The position numbers were made by a program, and so were the translations under genes. A stretch of DNA of 64,000 nt, from NCBI GenBank assembly GCA_964640795.1, contig CAZXIN010000020.1, forward strand, positions 27,106 through 91,105. The letters are read 5' to 3'. The number at the start of each line of letters is the position of its first letter. The first letter of the stretch is position 1. A model generated the notes under the pieces. That model had not been told where the DNA came from. It ran no database searches and worked only from the letters and a program-made list of their open reading frames with translations. Shown one piece after another: positions 21,500-31,192 of the stretch. Source of the DNA: M269 sp964640795. GTDB taxonomy: Bacteria > Pseudomonadota > Gammaproteobacteria > Enterobacterales > Alteromonadaceae.

Positions 21500-21525
21500 A
21501 AAAGGCCTCAAATGAGGCCCTTTAA
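21500..21525 (-). terminator. Rho-independent terminator of the M14 peptidase gene
   Basis: GGCCTCA-AA-TGAGGCC (21504-21519) is followed on the minus strand by TTTTTT. On the plus strand it has only CTTTAAAA, so it may end intI weakly. Confidence 0.8.
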
Positions 21526-21532
21526 AATCATG

Positions 21533-24400
21533 CTATAAGTTGATTTTAGGCCTTGTTCCTAATCCTGAGCCATATACCAGTGCATTAAGTAGTAAGCGGT
21601 TTGTACCTCTGGTAGAGCCTCTGAAGTTAGGCTGTCCAGCAAATAGGATGATTTGCCCTGCACCCACGGATTCACGTGTTAAGTAGGCAGAGTTAGCAAT
21701 CCGTTGCGAAGCTTCAGGCCACAATAAGCCACTCATTCTCACAGTTAGCTCATGTCCTGCTGGTACGGTAGACCAACCAATAACAGAGGTTTCGGTATTG
21801 GTTGGTGCTTCTTTTAGAACACCGACTCTTACAACCGCTCTGCTACCATTACCCGACATCAACACTGGTAGACGCGAATAAAGCAATGGCAATGTTTCGT
21901 CAACACCAAAGCTTAGCCAATGTTCTGTATCCACTCTGCCTGCAACCATAGCACCGCGCGGCATAAAGAGGTTTTGCCATTGGTCACGTTTTTTCAACGC
22001 ATCTTTTTTGAGGCGTTTTACTTCATTATCCCAAGGGTAAGTAAGCTCAGTACTCACTGAATGCTGCATGACTTGCACCGGGTCTACATTTTCTTGCAAT
22101 GCTAACCACTCTCGTTGTACGGCTAAGTCGTATTCTTCAGCGTCGTCAAAAGTATCAGCCACCTGCCTTACTTGGCTTAAACTTCCTTTCTTAGCTAAAT
22201 TACCTGCACTGCGATCATGAGCGATAAGTGTCCCCCCCTGCTCTACCCATTTTTTAAGTGCATCCTGCTGAGGTTTAGACAAACTGCCAAAGCCTGTCGG
22301 TAAAACTAAGGTGTTATAACGCCTTAAATCTGTATTCGCTAAAGCGGCTGAATCAAGTTGGCTGTGGCGAATACCTAAATAATGATCAATAGCCCACCAA
22401 GTCGCACCGACATCGTAACTATTGAATTGCCCGTGGCTGATTAAACCAATTTGTGGTTTATTCAAGATATTAAAATGACGGCCCCCCCAATCAGGTAGCG
22501 TCCCATCGCCGTAACCACTGCTGATAGAAGCAACATCCAATCCTAACTCATTTGCTGTTAGCTCAACGTTACTTAACAAGTCTGGTGCATTTGGGTTATC
22601 TACTTTTGCGACCATCACGGAACCGCGGTTTAATGACTCCCCACTTAAAACCGTGGCTTTATCTATTGTACGTACTTGGAATCCGCGCTCCATCATACGT
22701 GCTGCAAAGCTCACGGAGCGATCATCTGCGCCATCAACTACCCATGCATTGGCATTGGTATTGAGTTTCCTAGGTGCAGCTTTATCTTCTTCATAAGGCT
22801 TAAGGTTGCTTTTTATCTCCGCTGGAACTGTTAATGCAGGTAAACCGTACATCATAGTCAGGTTCCATGCGGTAGTGTCGTACATAATCGATGAGCCATC
22901 ACGCAAATTACGCTGACGTTCTTCAACTAACACTTCCGTTTTGATGGCAGCATCAAATTCCAAAATAGCAGCAATTAAAGGCGCTTCTGGCTGCCTATTT
23001 GGAATAACCAAGCTACCCGCAGGAATGTCAGTCGAGCTAAGTGTTTCACCTAAATGGTTAACGGCGTCACTCACTTTTATGCTTTTTTGGGCGACAAATA
23101 CTTCAATATCCTGTGCTTGCAAACGCTCTACGAAAGCATTCATGCGACCTTTATTTTCATTAGCCAATACGACATACGAACGATTAGCAAACTGACCTTT
23201 AGGATCAACATTTTGCTTCCTGCTTTGCCAGTAATCGGCATACATATCTTTGGAGTATTGAGCCAGTGACGTTAAGTTTGCCATGGTACTAACAAATTGG
23301 TGATGTACCGACTCTTTATACGTTTGTACTGTACCTTCGGGACGACGAACACCGTCTTCAGCCATACGCGATTGCTCATAAAGAATATGCATACTGCCTC
23401 GATACTCTGCATAATTTGAATAGCCTGGATACCAATTCTCGAACCATTCGCCTGTAAAATAACGCCAACCTTGATCATCAAAAGCTGCACCTTGCTCTTT
23501 GGAGAAAGTCAGTCCCCACTTTTGAACAAAAGGAGGAATATTCGCATTGAGCGGTTGCCTTGGTGGTCCCATCAAATAGGTACTTTGAGATCCCATTTCA
23601 TGGCCATCGATCATCAACTGTGGGCGCCAGCGGTTTATCAAGCTTACGCGACCACGTGTTTCTGGTTGAGTGAGATAGAAAAAGTCTCGGTTTAGGTCAA
23701 AGAAGTAATGATTAGTTCTTCCATAAGGCCAGTCACCGCGATGTAATAGAGATTGATCGTCTACATTGGGCGCTGTACCACGATATTGCTCAAGCGACTT
23801 AGCAAAACGTGCGCGACCATCAGGGTTCATCATAGGATCGATAACAACAACTAACTTATCCAATAGTTCAGCGACAGATTGCTCTTGAGAGGCTGCTAAA
23901 TGATAAATAGCCGTCATTGCTGCATCAGCGCCTGAGGTTTCATTTCCATGAATCGAATAAGCCATCCATGCGACACCAGGTAGGTCATCGATAATCTTTT
24001 TGGCGCTTCTGTCGTTCAAGCTACGCGGATCAGCTAATTTACCGATATCTGCTTTGATATCTTCCAAGCGACTCAAATTTTCTGGGCTAGACAAAAAGAC
24101 AGCATATAACGGCCTGCCTTCATGCGTACGTGCATATTCAACCGCATGTACACGATCACTCTGTTCATCCCACAACTTTACAGCTTCAGATATCTGCGCA
24201 GGTGTTGCAACACGCTGACCAACGGGAAAGCCCAATATATCATCAGGCTTGGTAACTTGGTTGTTGTAACTCCCCTCTAGCAATCGGCCTTTATATTCAA
24301 TATCAGGCTCAAAAACAGGCTTCATCAACACAGTGGATTGTGCTGACAATGAGAGCCCACAGAGCAATAGTGCAGCGCTTAAAAAGCCTTTTTTCTGCAT
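21533..24400 (-). CDS. M14-family zinc carboxypeptidase, secreted
   Basis: From ATG 24400 (AAGGA upstream) the product is 955 residues with a signal peptide (MQKKGFLSAALLLCGLSLSAQ). The M14 zinc motif His-x-x-Glu is at H151/E154 (SIHGNETSGAD), with the third ligand probably in MIDGHEMGSQSTY. Residues about 320-700 and the C-terminal third form additional domains of the type seen in large exported M14 peptidases of marine bacteria, ending in a beta region (ASQRIANSAYLTRES, GQIILFAGQPNFRG). It probably trims peptides outside the cell or in the periplasm. A monocistronic unit. Confidence 0.85.
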   Translation of the reverse strand: MQKKGFLSAALLLCGLSLSAQSTVLMKPVFEPDIEYKGRLLEGSYNNQVTKPDDILGFPVGQRVATPAQISEAVKLWDEQSDRVHAVEYARTHEGRPLYAVFLSSPENLSRLEDIKADIGKLADPRSLNDRSAKKIIDDLPGVAWMAYSIHGNETSGADAAMTAIYHLAASQEQSVAELLDKLVVVIDPMMNPDGRARFAKSLEQYRGTAPNVDDQSLLHRGDWPYGRTNHYFFDLNRDFFYLTQPETRGRVSLINRWRPQLMIDGHEMGSQSTYLMGPPRQPLNANIPPFVQKWGLTFSKEQGAAFDDQGWRYFTGEWFENWYPGYSNYAEYRGSMHILYEQSRMAEDGVRRPEGTVQTYKESVHHQFVSTMANLTSLAQYSKDMYADYWQSRKQNVDPKGQFANRSYVVLANENKGRMNAFVERLQAQDIEVFVAQKSIKVSDAVNHLGETLSSTDIPAGSLVIPNRQPEAPLIAAILEFDAAIKTEVLVEERQRNLRDGSSIMYDTTAWNLTMMYGLPALTVPAEIKSNLKPYEEDKAAPRKLNTNANAWVVDGADDRSVSFAARMMERGFQVRTIDKATVLSGESLNRGSVMVAKVDNPNAPDLLSNVELTANELGLDVASISSGYGDGTLPDWGGRHFNILNKPQIGLISHGQFNSYDVGATWWAIDHYLGIRHSQLDSAALANTDLRRYNTLVLPTGFGSLSKPQQDALKKWVEQGGTLIAHDRSAGNLAKKGSLSQVRQVADTFDDAEEYDLAVQREWLALQENVDPVQVMQHSVSTELTYPWDNEVKRLKKDALKKRDQWQNLFMPRGAMVAGRVDTEHWLSFGVDETLPLLYSRLPVLMSGNGSRAVVRVGVLKEAPTNTETSVIGWSTVPAGHELTVRMSGLLWPEASQRIANSAYLTRESVGAGQIILFAGQPNFRGSTRGTNRLLLNALVYGSGLGTRPKINL

Positions 24401-24575
24401 AATGTATTTCCTTGTTGATAAGAGCATTCTGCTCCAGTGATTTAGTTTTATTCTTTTAAATTTTTCCCGAATAAATTCGATCCCACAAATCAAAGGCAAT
24501 GTGGGAACCGTTTTAACGGCGAACTTTTTAAGGCAATTATCCTAGGCCCAGAATGAGCTCAATACCTTTACTCGA

Positions 24576-24962
24576 TTATTCTTTTGGTTCAAAAATTAGC
24601 GATATTGAGTTGACACAATATCTCTGCCCTGTTGGTTCAGGCCCATCTTCAAAAACGTGGCCTAAGTGAGAATCACAGTGTTTGCAAAGGATCTCTATTC
24701 TACGCATACCATGGCTCAGATCTGTTTCGTAGCGAACATTTTCTTCCGCACTTTCAGCATAAAACGATGGCCAACCACAACGGGTATCAAATTTGTGCTC
24801 TGACTCGAATAGTTTTACACCACAACACTTGCAGGAGTATGTACCGGCTCGATTTTCGCCAAGGTATTCACCCGTATAAGGACGCTCGGTGCCTTTTTGA
24901 CGGCATACTCTAAACTCCTCATCGGACAGTCGTTCACGCCAAGCTTGTTCACTTTGTTTCAT
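24576..24962 (-). CDS. msrB: Methionine-R-sulfoxide reductase MsrB
   Basis: The 128-residue enzyme reduces the R form of methionine sulfoxide in proteins. Zinc ligands are C44/C47 (CKCC) and C93/C96 (CKHC); the catalytic Cys is C116 (GQRYCVNSISL) and a possible resolving Cys is C62 (DTRCGWPSF). The length is that of the single-domain enzymes. A gap of 175 bases separates its end from the M14 gene start, and 143 bases separate it from gnd. Confidence 0.95.
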   Translation of the reverse strand: MKQSEQAWRERLSDEEFRVCRQKGTERPYTGEYLGENRAGTYSCKCCGVKLFESEHKFDTRCGWPSFYAESAEENVRYETDLSHGMRRIEILCKHCDSHLGHVFEDGPEPTGQRYCVNSISLIFEPKE

Positions 24963-25105
24963 GGTTATTGAAGATTGTTATTTGATTGACTATGAATACA
25001 AGCCTAACGCAAGAGTTCTTTAATACCAATCTAATGTTAATGTGTACAAGTGGTGATGTGTAAAAGTAGCTTGGCGGTTTCAATAACCGCCAATTTAGAT
25101 AGGTT

Positions 25106-26638
25106 TTAACGCTTAATAGTAACTTGTGGCTGACCAGGCTGGCTCCACTCAATATGAAACTTCTTACCAGCGGGTTTGTCTGTGCGTTCAAAAGTATGAG
25201 CTCCAAAGTAATCGCGCTGCCCTTGCAGTAAGCTAGCAGGCAAAGTGTCGCAACGGTAAGAATCATAATAATTTAAAGCAGAGGACATAGCTGCACAAGG
25301 TACACCCATTAACGTTGCATCGGAAATAGCTTTACGCCAAGGCATTTGATACTTAGCGATTTGCTCAATGAAAAATGGATCAAGTAACAAGTTGGTCAAT
25401 GTCTCGTCACTCTCATAGGCTTGTGTAATAGATTGCAAAAATACTGCACGAATAATACAGCCTGCGCGCCAAATTTTAGCAATTTCTGCAAAATCTAAAG
25501 TCCAACCTTGCTCTTTAGATGCCATATCCATTAATTGAAAACCTTGTGCATAGGCACATATTTTTGAGCAATACATAGCTGCACGTAAATTCTCGATAAC
25601 ATCCTGCTTTTGCGCGTCAGATAACGTTGGAACCTCAGGCCCTTTTAAAACCTTAGCGGCTTGAACACGTTCTGACTTTAAGCTAGATAGGCTACGAGCA
25701 AAAACAGCTTGAGCAATGGTCTGAGCAGGACTACCAACTTGCAAAGCACTCACGGCAGTCCACAACCCTGTTCCTTTTTGACCAGCCCTATCCATAATCA
25801 AATCCACTAATGGTTTCTGTGTGGCTTCGTCGACTTTTTCAAGCACTTCTGCGCTAATTTCAATCAAGTAACTATCTAGTTCGCCTTGATTCCATTCTCT
25901 AAAGATCTTAGCAATTTCTTTTGGTGCCAAACCAAGACCATCACGCATCATTTGGTAAGCTTCACAGATAAGTTGCATATCTGCATATTCAATCCCGTTG
26001 TGCACCATCTTAACGTAATGTCCCGCACCAACCGGACCTATATAGGTTGTACAAGGCTCACCTTCTGTAACAGGTTTACCCGGTGTAGAAGAATCAATTG
26101 GCTTACCCGTTTCCGCATCGACTTTAGCAGCAATAGCTTGCCAAACAGGCTCAATACGAGTCCATGCATAAGGGTCACCAGATGGCATCAAAGAAGGACC
26201 AAAACGCGCACCAACTTCACCACCGGAAACAGCAGTGGAGAAAAAGATAAATTTGCCTTTATACCCTGCTTCACGCTCGACTGAGTCCGTCCACAAACTA
26301 TTACCCGTATCAACAACAATGTCGTCAGCACCAATACCTGCATCTATAAGGTGCGAACATACGTGATCAACCGGGTCACCAGCTGGAACTGACAAGATAA
26401 TCAAATGAGGGGCTTTTAATTGACTTAGTAACTCGGTGTATGAACAACAAGCAACAATACGATTCGAATCCGAACCGTTTTCCAATTTGTCTTGCTTAAT
26501 AGTGTCATCAATTTTGGCTTTATCGAGGTCAAAACAAGCAATTCGGTAGCCGTTGTCAGCAAGGTTTAATGTGAGGTTTTTCCCCATCACACCTAAACCA
26601 ATAAAACCGATGTCGCATTGCTCACTATTATCGTTCAT
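25106..26638 (-). CDS. gnd: 6-phosphogluconate dehydrogenase
   Basis: Decarboxylating 6-phosphogluconate dehydrogenase of the oxidative pentose phosphate path (makes ribulose-5-P, CO2, NADPH). The N-terminal Rossmann motif is GFIGLGVMGKNLTLNLADNGY; the active region reads GPVGAGHYVKMVHNGIEYADMQLI. The product from ATG 26638 has 510 residues, about 40 more than the E. coli enzyme because of a loop (VDAETGKPIDSSTPGK). A TTG 4 codons earlier is in frame. It works with zwf and pgl further right, although it is not in that operon. Confidence 0.95.
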   Translation of the reverse strand: MNDNSEQCDIGFIGLGVMGKNLTLNLADNGYRIACFDLDKAKIDDTIKQDKLENGSDSNRIVACCSYTELLSQLKAPHLIILSVPAGDPVDHVCSHLIDAGIGADDIVVDTGNSLWTDSVEREAGYKGKFIFFSTAVSGGEVGARFGPSLMPSGDPYAWTRIEPVWQAIAAKVDAETGKPIDSSTPGKPVTEGEPCTTYIGPVGAGHYVKMVHNGIEYADMQLICEAYQMMRDGLGLAPKEIAKIFREWNQGELDSYLIEISAEVLEKVDEATQKPLVDLIMDRAGQKGTGLWTAVSALQVGSPAQTIAQAVFARSLSSLKSERVQAAKVLKGPEVPTLSDAQKQDVIENLRAAMYCSKICAYAQGFQLMDMASKEQGWTLDFAEIAKIWRAGCIIRAVFLQSITQAYESDETLTNLLLDPFFIEQIAKYQMPWRKAISDATLMGVPCAAMSSALNYYDSYRCDTLPASLLQGQRDYFGAHTFERTDKPAGKKFHIEWSQPGQPQVTIKR

Positions 26639-26867
26639 ACAGGATTCCAATTGAATTAAAAGATTCGAATTGGAGCGGCATTATACCCATGCCACCTCAA
26701 AATGCACGTTTAAGCGGAATTTTAAAGCACGTTAGTCAAGGCGGATATTTGTAGGCTTATCTATCTAAGTCAAAAATATCTAAGGCAGGATGACTTGCAT
26801 TTTTTTGCTGAACTTTCATCCTGATTTTTTCATCATTAGCCTTATACCACTACACATGGTAAAAGCA

Positions 26868-28916
26868 TTATAAGGTCTTAAAAACCCCCAAGCTGCGATT
26901 AACCAATACGTAGTTCTGGCTCATGTCATTTTGAGGGTTCTTATCGGGGGTCTCATAGCGTGTGTCCACCACCAATTTCCATAGAGTGTTGGACGGTAGG
27001 TTAAATTCAATATCGTTTTTACTCGCGTTAAACAAGAATAACCAATGCTCTTTTTCTTGAGTCCCTTCAATCTCTATCGCAAAAGCTTGGTTATCTGGTT
27101 CATGCCAATCTTCCGCTGTTTTTTCCTCTCCATCAGGCAAGTACCAATGGATTCGATTGACATTACAAGTAAGAGAATAAGGATCATCATCGAGTTGCAA
27201 ATCATTTAGAACACTTGAGTTTTTACGCAACGTGATAAGCGCTTTACAAAATATGAGAAAGCTTTGCTGCTGCGTACCTAACTGCCAATTGACCCAGCTG
27301 ATGTCGTTATCCTGACAGTACGCATTGTTATTGCCTTGTTGAGTGCGACTCAACTCATCTGCACCTAATATATGAGGTGTTCCTTGCGACAACATTAACG
27401 TTGCGAACAAGTTACGTTTCTGACGCTCCCTTAGCTGATTAATGGTCTCGTCATTCGTGAGGCCTTCAATACCATAATTAAACGATAAGTTATGCCCATG
27501 GCCGTCCCGGTTATTTTCAAGATTAGCCAAATTATGGCGTTCATCAAAACTAACCAAATCTTGCAGAGTAAAGCCATCGTGATAGGTAACGTTGTTCACA
27601 GACGAGTGAATAGAGCGCTTTCCTTTATGAAAAATATCTCGGCTACCTAGTAAGCGGGTAGCGAATTCACTTGCTACGCCTTTGTCCCCTCGCCAAAAAG
27701 CGCGAACGGTGTCACGGTATTTATCGTTGACTTCCAACCAATTTGAAGGGAATTGCCCTAATCGATAACCTCCCATGCCGATATCCCACGGTTCGGCAAT
27801 CAACTTAACACTTTGCAAAACTGGATCTTGCTTAACCATCCGCAAGAAACCCGAGAATCTCGAATATTCATAAGGGTCACGACATAAGCTCGCTGCAAGA
27901 TCAAACCTAAAGCCATCAACTTGCATCTCCGTTGTCCAATAGCGTAAAGAATCCATGATCAACTGATAAGCATAAGGTTTGGACACATCAATACTGTTTC
28001 CACACCCTGAATTATTGATCGGCTCTTGATAGCTCACCTGTCCATATTCATTGGGAGTGAATAAATAAAATGAACGATTGTCCAAACCTCGAAAAGACAA
28101 TGTCGGGCCGTCAAAGCCAGCTTCTGCCGTATGGTTGTATACAACATCTAATATCACTTCCAACCCTGCTTTGTGCAGCTCACACACCATCTGTTTGAAT
28201 TCAATAACGGCATCGTCGATGGCATAACGTGGTTCAGGGCTGAAGAAATTTACGGGATTATACCCCCAATAATTGGTCAAGCCCTTTTCGGTAATAAAGC
28301 GCTCTGGCATAAAGGCAAAGACAGGCAATAGTTGAATACTGGAGACACCTAGTGCCTGAAAATGCTGAATCATGCTTGGGTGACACAAACCAAGGTAGGT
28401 GCCTCGGATCTCTTCTGGTAAGTCAGAGTTTTGTATCGTCATCCCTTTCACATGTGCTTCATAAATCACCGTTTCCTGCATAGGAATATGGGGCTTTTCT
28501 ATTCCTTGCCAGTCAAACTTATGCTCGCTCACAATACCTTTAGGGATCATATCTTGACTATCATCACTGTATTGTTCGCGATTCCATACAACGGGGCGAT
28601 TAAGTTGCTTTGCGTAAGGGTCTATCAACACTTTGCTTTTGTCGAAAAACCAACCGTTTTCAGGTTCTTTGGGGCCCTCAGCTCTATAGGCATAGTGTTG
28701 CCCTTCGAGAATACCATCAATAAAGGCATGCCAAACGTCCCCAGTTCTCGCCAACATAGGAATTTCTGCGGTTTGAACTTCTGTTCCAGCGTCATAGAAA
28801 CACAGAAACACTTGCTTCGCTTCAGGACTGTGAACAGCAAAGTTACAGCCTCCACGGTCAAGCGATGAGCCTAGCGGGTTAGGAAAGCCAGAGGATACGT
28901 TATATTTTTCTGTCAT
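26868..28916 (-). CDS. glgX: Glycogen debranching enzyme GlgX
   Basis: The 682-residue cytosolic debrancher hydrolyses alpha-1,6 links of limit dextrins. It has an N-terminal carbohydrate-binding domain (FPNPLGSSLDRGGCNFAVHSPEAK), a TIM-barrel with nucleophile Asp in VDGFRFDLAAS, acid Glu in LIAEPWDIG, and VTYHDGFTLQDLVS. It is a little longer than E. coli GlgX. Its ATG overlaps the glgB stop by 4 bases, so it is translated from the same mRNA. Confidence 0.95.
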   Translation of the reverse strand: MTEKYNVSSGFPNPLGSSLDRGGCNFAVHSPEAKQVFLCFYDAGTEVQTAEIPMLARTGDVWHAFIDGILEGQHYAYRAEGPKEPENGWFFDKSKVLIDPYAKQLNRPVVWNREQYSDDSQDMIPKGIVSEHKFDWQGIEKPHIPMQETVIYEAHVKGMTIQNSDLPEEIRGTYLGLCHPSMIQHFQALGVSSIQLLPVFAFMPERFITEKGLTNYWGYNPVNFFSPEPRYAIDDAVIEFKQMVCELHKAGLEVILDVVYNHTAEAGFDGPTLSFRGLDNRSFYLFTPNEYGQVSYQEPINNSGCGNSIDVSKPYAYQLIMDSLRYWTTEMQVDGFRFDLAASLCRDPYEYSRFSGFLRMVKQDPVLQSVKLIAEPWDIGMGGYRLGQFPSNWLEVNDKYRDTVRAFWRGDKGVASEFATRLLGSRDIFHKGKRSIHSSVNNVTYHDGFTLQDLVSFDERHNLANLENNRDGHGHNLSFNYGIEGLTNDETINQLRERQKRNLFATLMLSQGTPHILGADELSRTQQGNNNAYCQDNDISWVNWQLGTQQQSFLIFCKALITLRKNSSVLNDLQLDDDPYSLTCNVNRIHWYLPDGEEKTAEDWHEPDNQAFAIEIEGTQEKEHWLFLFNASKNDIEFNLPSNTLWKLVVDTRYETPDKNPQNDMSQNYVLVNRSLGVFKTL

Positions 28917-31120
28917 GCGTCGTAAAGAATATAGAGTGTCGACAAGGGTAGCACCTGAATATTAATGGAGAATGGCTTTTGGTGACAAGAGATAGGCGTT
29001 GCGCAGAACTTTTCACCCGTTACCTGATTACTTCCCCAGTAATGTTGACTGTCGCTGTTAAAGATTAAGGTGTAATCACCTTCATCAAGCACCCCTAAGC
29101 TAAAATTATTCCTAGGTAACGGTGTAAAGTTGCAAATGCAGTAAACCTTTTGATTACTTGATGCAGCCTTACGAACAAAAATTAGTATACTTTGCTCAGC
29201 GTTGTCATGATCAATCCACTCAAACCCTTTGGCTTCATGGTCTTGCTCATACAAAGCTGGCGTGGTTGTATAAAGTGTATTTAGGTCTCGATAAACGGAT
29301 TGAATCCCCTTATGTTTATCAAACTCAAGCAAATCCCATGTCAGCGAGCCATCATGATTCCACTCGTTTGATTGTCCGAATTCATTACCCATGAAATTCA
29401 GCTTTTTGCCCGGATGTGCATACATAAAGCCAGCGTAACATCGCAAGTTTGCAGCTTGTTGCCATTCATCACCAGGCATTTTACGTAACATAGAGCCTTT
29501 ACCATGCACGACTTCGTCATGGGAAATTGGTAGCACGAAACTTTCATCCCATGCGTACACTGTACTAAAGGTAATCTCATTGTGATGGTAGCGGCGGTAA
29601 GACGGATCTTTACTGATGTAATGCAGTGAGTCATTCATCCATCCCATGTTCCATTTAAAACCGAAGCCTAAACCACCTTCATGCACAGGACGAGACACCT
29701 TAGGAAAAGACGTACTCTCTTCTGCAATAGTGAAGGCATGTGGAAAGTGTTCATAAACCGCTTTATTCATCCATTGTAATAGGCTTATTGCTTCGTAATT
29801 GTGGTTGCCACCGTCGACATTAGGTATCCATTCACCTTCGTCTCGCGAATAGTCCAGATATAGCATGGACGCCACCGCATCCACTCTCAACCCGTCGATG
29901 TGGAAATACTCCAACCAAAATAACGCATTAGCTACCAAGAATTGACGCACAGTCTCTTTACCAAAATCGTATATACAAGAGTTCCAATCTGGATGCCACC
30001 CCAGTTTAGGATCCGCATATTCATAAACATGCGAGCCATCAAATCGTGCTAAACCATGCCCATCTTCAGGAAAGTGTGCTGGTACCCAGTCGATAATCAC
30101 ACCAATGCCATTTTGGTGGCATTGGTCAACAAAATACTTAAAATCATCAGGATTACCAAATCGGCTTGTTGGCGCGAAGAGTCCAACAGGTTGATACCCC
30201 CAAGATCCATCAAAAGGATGCTCAGAAATGGGCAACAACTCAATATGCGTGTAGTTCATGCTCTTAATATAGGGGATCAACTCATGGACTAACTCACGAT
30301 AACTAAAACTTTTCCACGTATCGTTTTCGATCTTCTTTTTCCATGACCCCAAATGCACTTCGTATATGCTCATTGCCTGTTTATATTTATCGGCTTTGAT
30401 ATACGCTTGCCATTGTTGGTCCTGCCATTGGTACTGACTGTGATCGAAAACAACCGACGCATGAGAGGGGTATTGTTCAGCTTGAAAGCCCACAGGATCG
30501 GCCTTGTCAGGTAAGGTGTGGCCATATTGATCTTTGAGGTGATACTTATATTTAACGCCGGGCAATACATCAGGAACAAATAATACCCAGTACCCCATGG
30601 ATGTTTTCTCCATAGGTAGGTATCTGATATCCCACATATTCATATCACCAATCAACGAAACAGCCGAAGCATTCGGTGCGTAGACGGCAAATCGTGTTCC
30701 TTTGATTGGAGCAGCTAAGCCCACATCTAACGCAATATAATGAGCGCCGATTTGCTGATATATATTTTGTGGCTGGTGATCAACATAGTGCACTGCATGA
30801 AAAGCAGCCTCTTTAAACTGATATGGATCGATAATACTTCTTTCACATTCAGCATTGGTAACAGACAGCCGATATACCAAATCCTCTGGTAATGATGGAA
30901 AAACGCCGGCGAACAACCCCATTTCTCCACTGGCTGTTAAATCTCCAATTTTTTTGTCCGTCGCGATGTCATAAACACTGATTTGTTGTGCATCAGGTAG
31001 CCAAACCTGAATACGGGTTTTACCCTCTTCATTATGCTTACCCAATTGTTCGAAGGGATGTGTAAACGAGGCTTGTTCAAGCTGCTGCTCAATATGCCAA
31101 AGATACTTTTCTAAAAACAT
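28913..31120 (-). CDS. glgB: Glycogen branching enzyme
   Basis: The 735-residue 1,4-alpha-glucan branching enzyme makes alpha-1,6 branches. Two N-terminal carbohydrate-binding modules precede the GH13 barrel, where DGLRVDAVASMLYLDY holds the nucleophile Asp, TIAEESTSFPKV the acid Glu and PISHDEVVHGKGSM the third Asp. Length equals that of E. coli GlgB. The gene ends with a 4-base overlap with glgX and lies 79 bases downstream of malQ. Confidence 0.95.
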   Translation of the reverse strand: MFLEKYLWHIEQQLEQASFTHPFEQLGKHNEEGKTRIQVWLPDAQQISVYDIATDKKIGDLTASGEMGLFAGVFPSLPEDLVYRLSVTNAECERSIIDPYQFKEAAFHAVHYVDHQPQNIYQQIGAHYIALDVGLAAPIKGTRFAVYAPNASAVSLIGDMNMWDIRYLPMEKTSMGYWVLFVPDVLPGVKYKYHLKDQYGHTLPDKADPVGFQAEQYPSHASVVFDHSQYQWQDQQWQAYIKADKYKQAMSIYEVHLGSWKKKIENDTWKSFSYRELVHELIPYIKSMNYTHIELLPISEHPFDGSWGYQPVGLFAPTSRFGNPDDFKYFVDQCHQNGIGVIIDWVPAHFPEDGHGLARFDGSHVYEYADPKLGWHPDWNSCIYDFGKETVRQFLVANALFWLEYFHIDGLRVDAVASMLYLDYSRDEGEWIPNVDGGNHNYEAISLLQWMNKAVYEHFPHAFTIAEESTSFPKVSRPVHEGGLGFGFKWNMGWMNDSLHYISKDPSYRRYHHNEITFSTVYAWDESFVLPISHDEVVHGKGSMLRKMPGDEWQQAANLRCYAGFMYAHPGKKLNFMGNEFGQSNEWNHDGSLTWDLLEFDKHKGIQSVYRDLNTLYTTTPALYEQDHEAKGFEWIDHDNAEQSILIFVRKAASSNQKVYCICNFTPLPRNNFSLGVLDEGDYTLIFNSDSQHYWGSNQVTGEKFCATPISCHQKPFSINIQVLPLSTLYILYDA

Positions 31121-31192
31121 GTTATCACTCCCTAAAATGCATTTAATTCAATCTAACCCCAACCGGCTACAACTACCCAGCAGGCGATCTAC

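Noticed and set aside
22941..23269. Plus-strand ORFs inside the M14 peptidase gene
   Set aside because: Antisense shadows of a conserved coding region.
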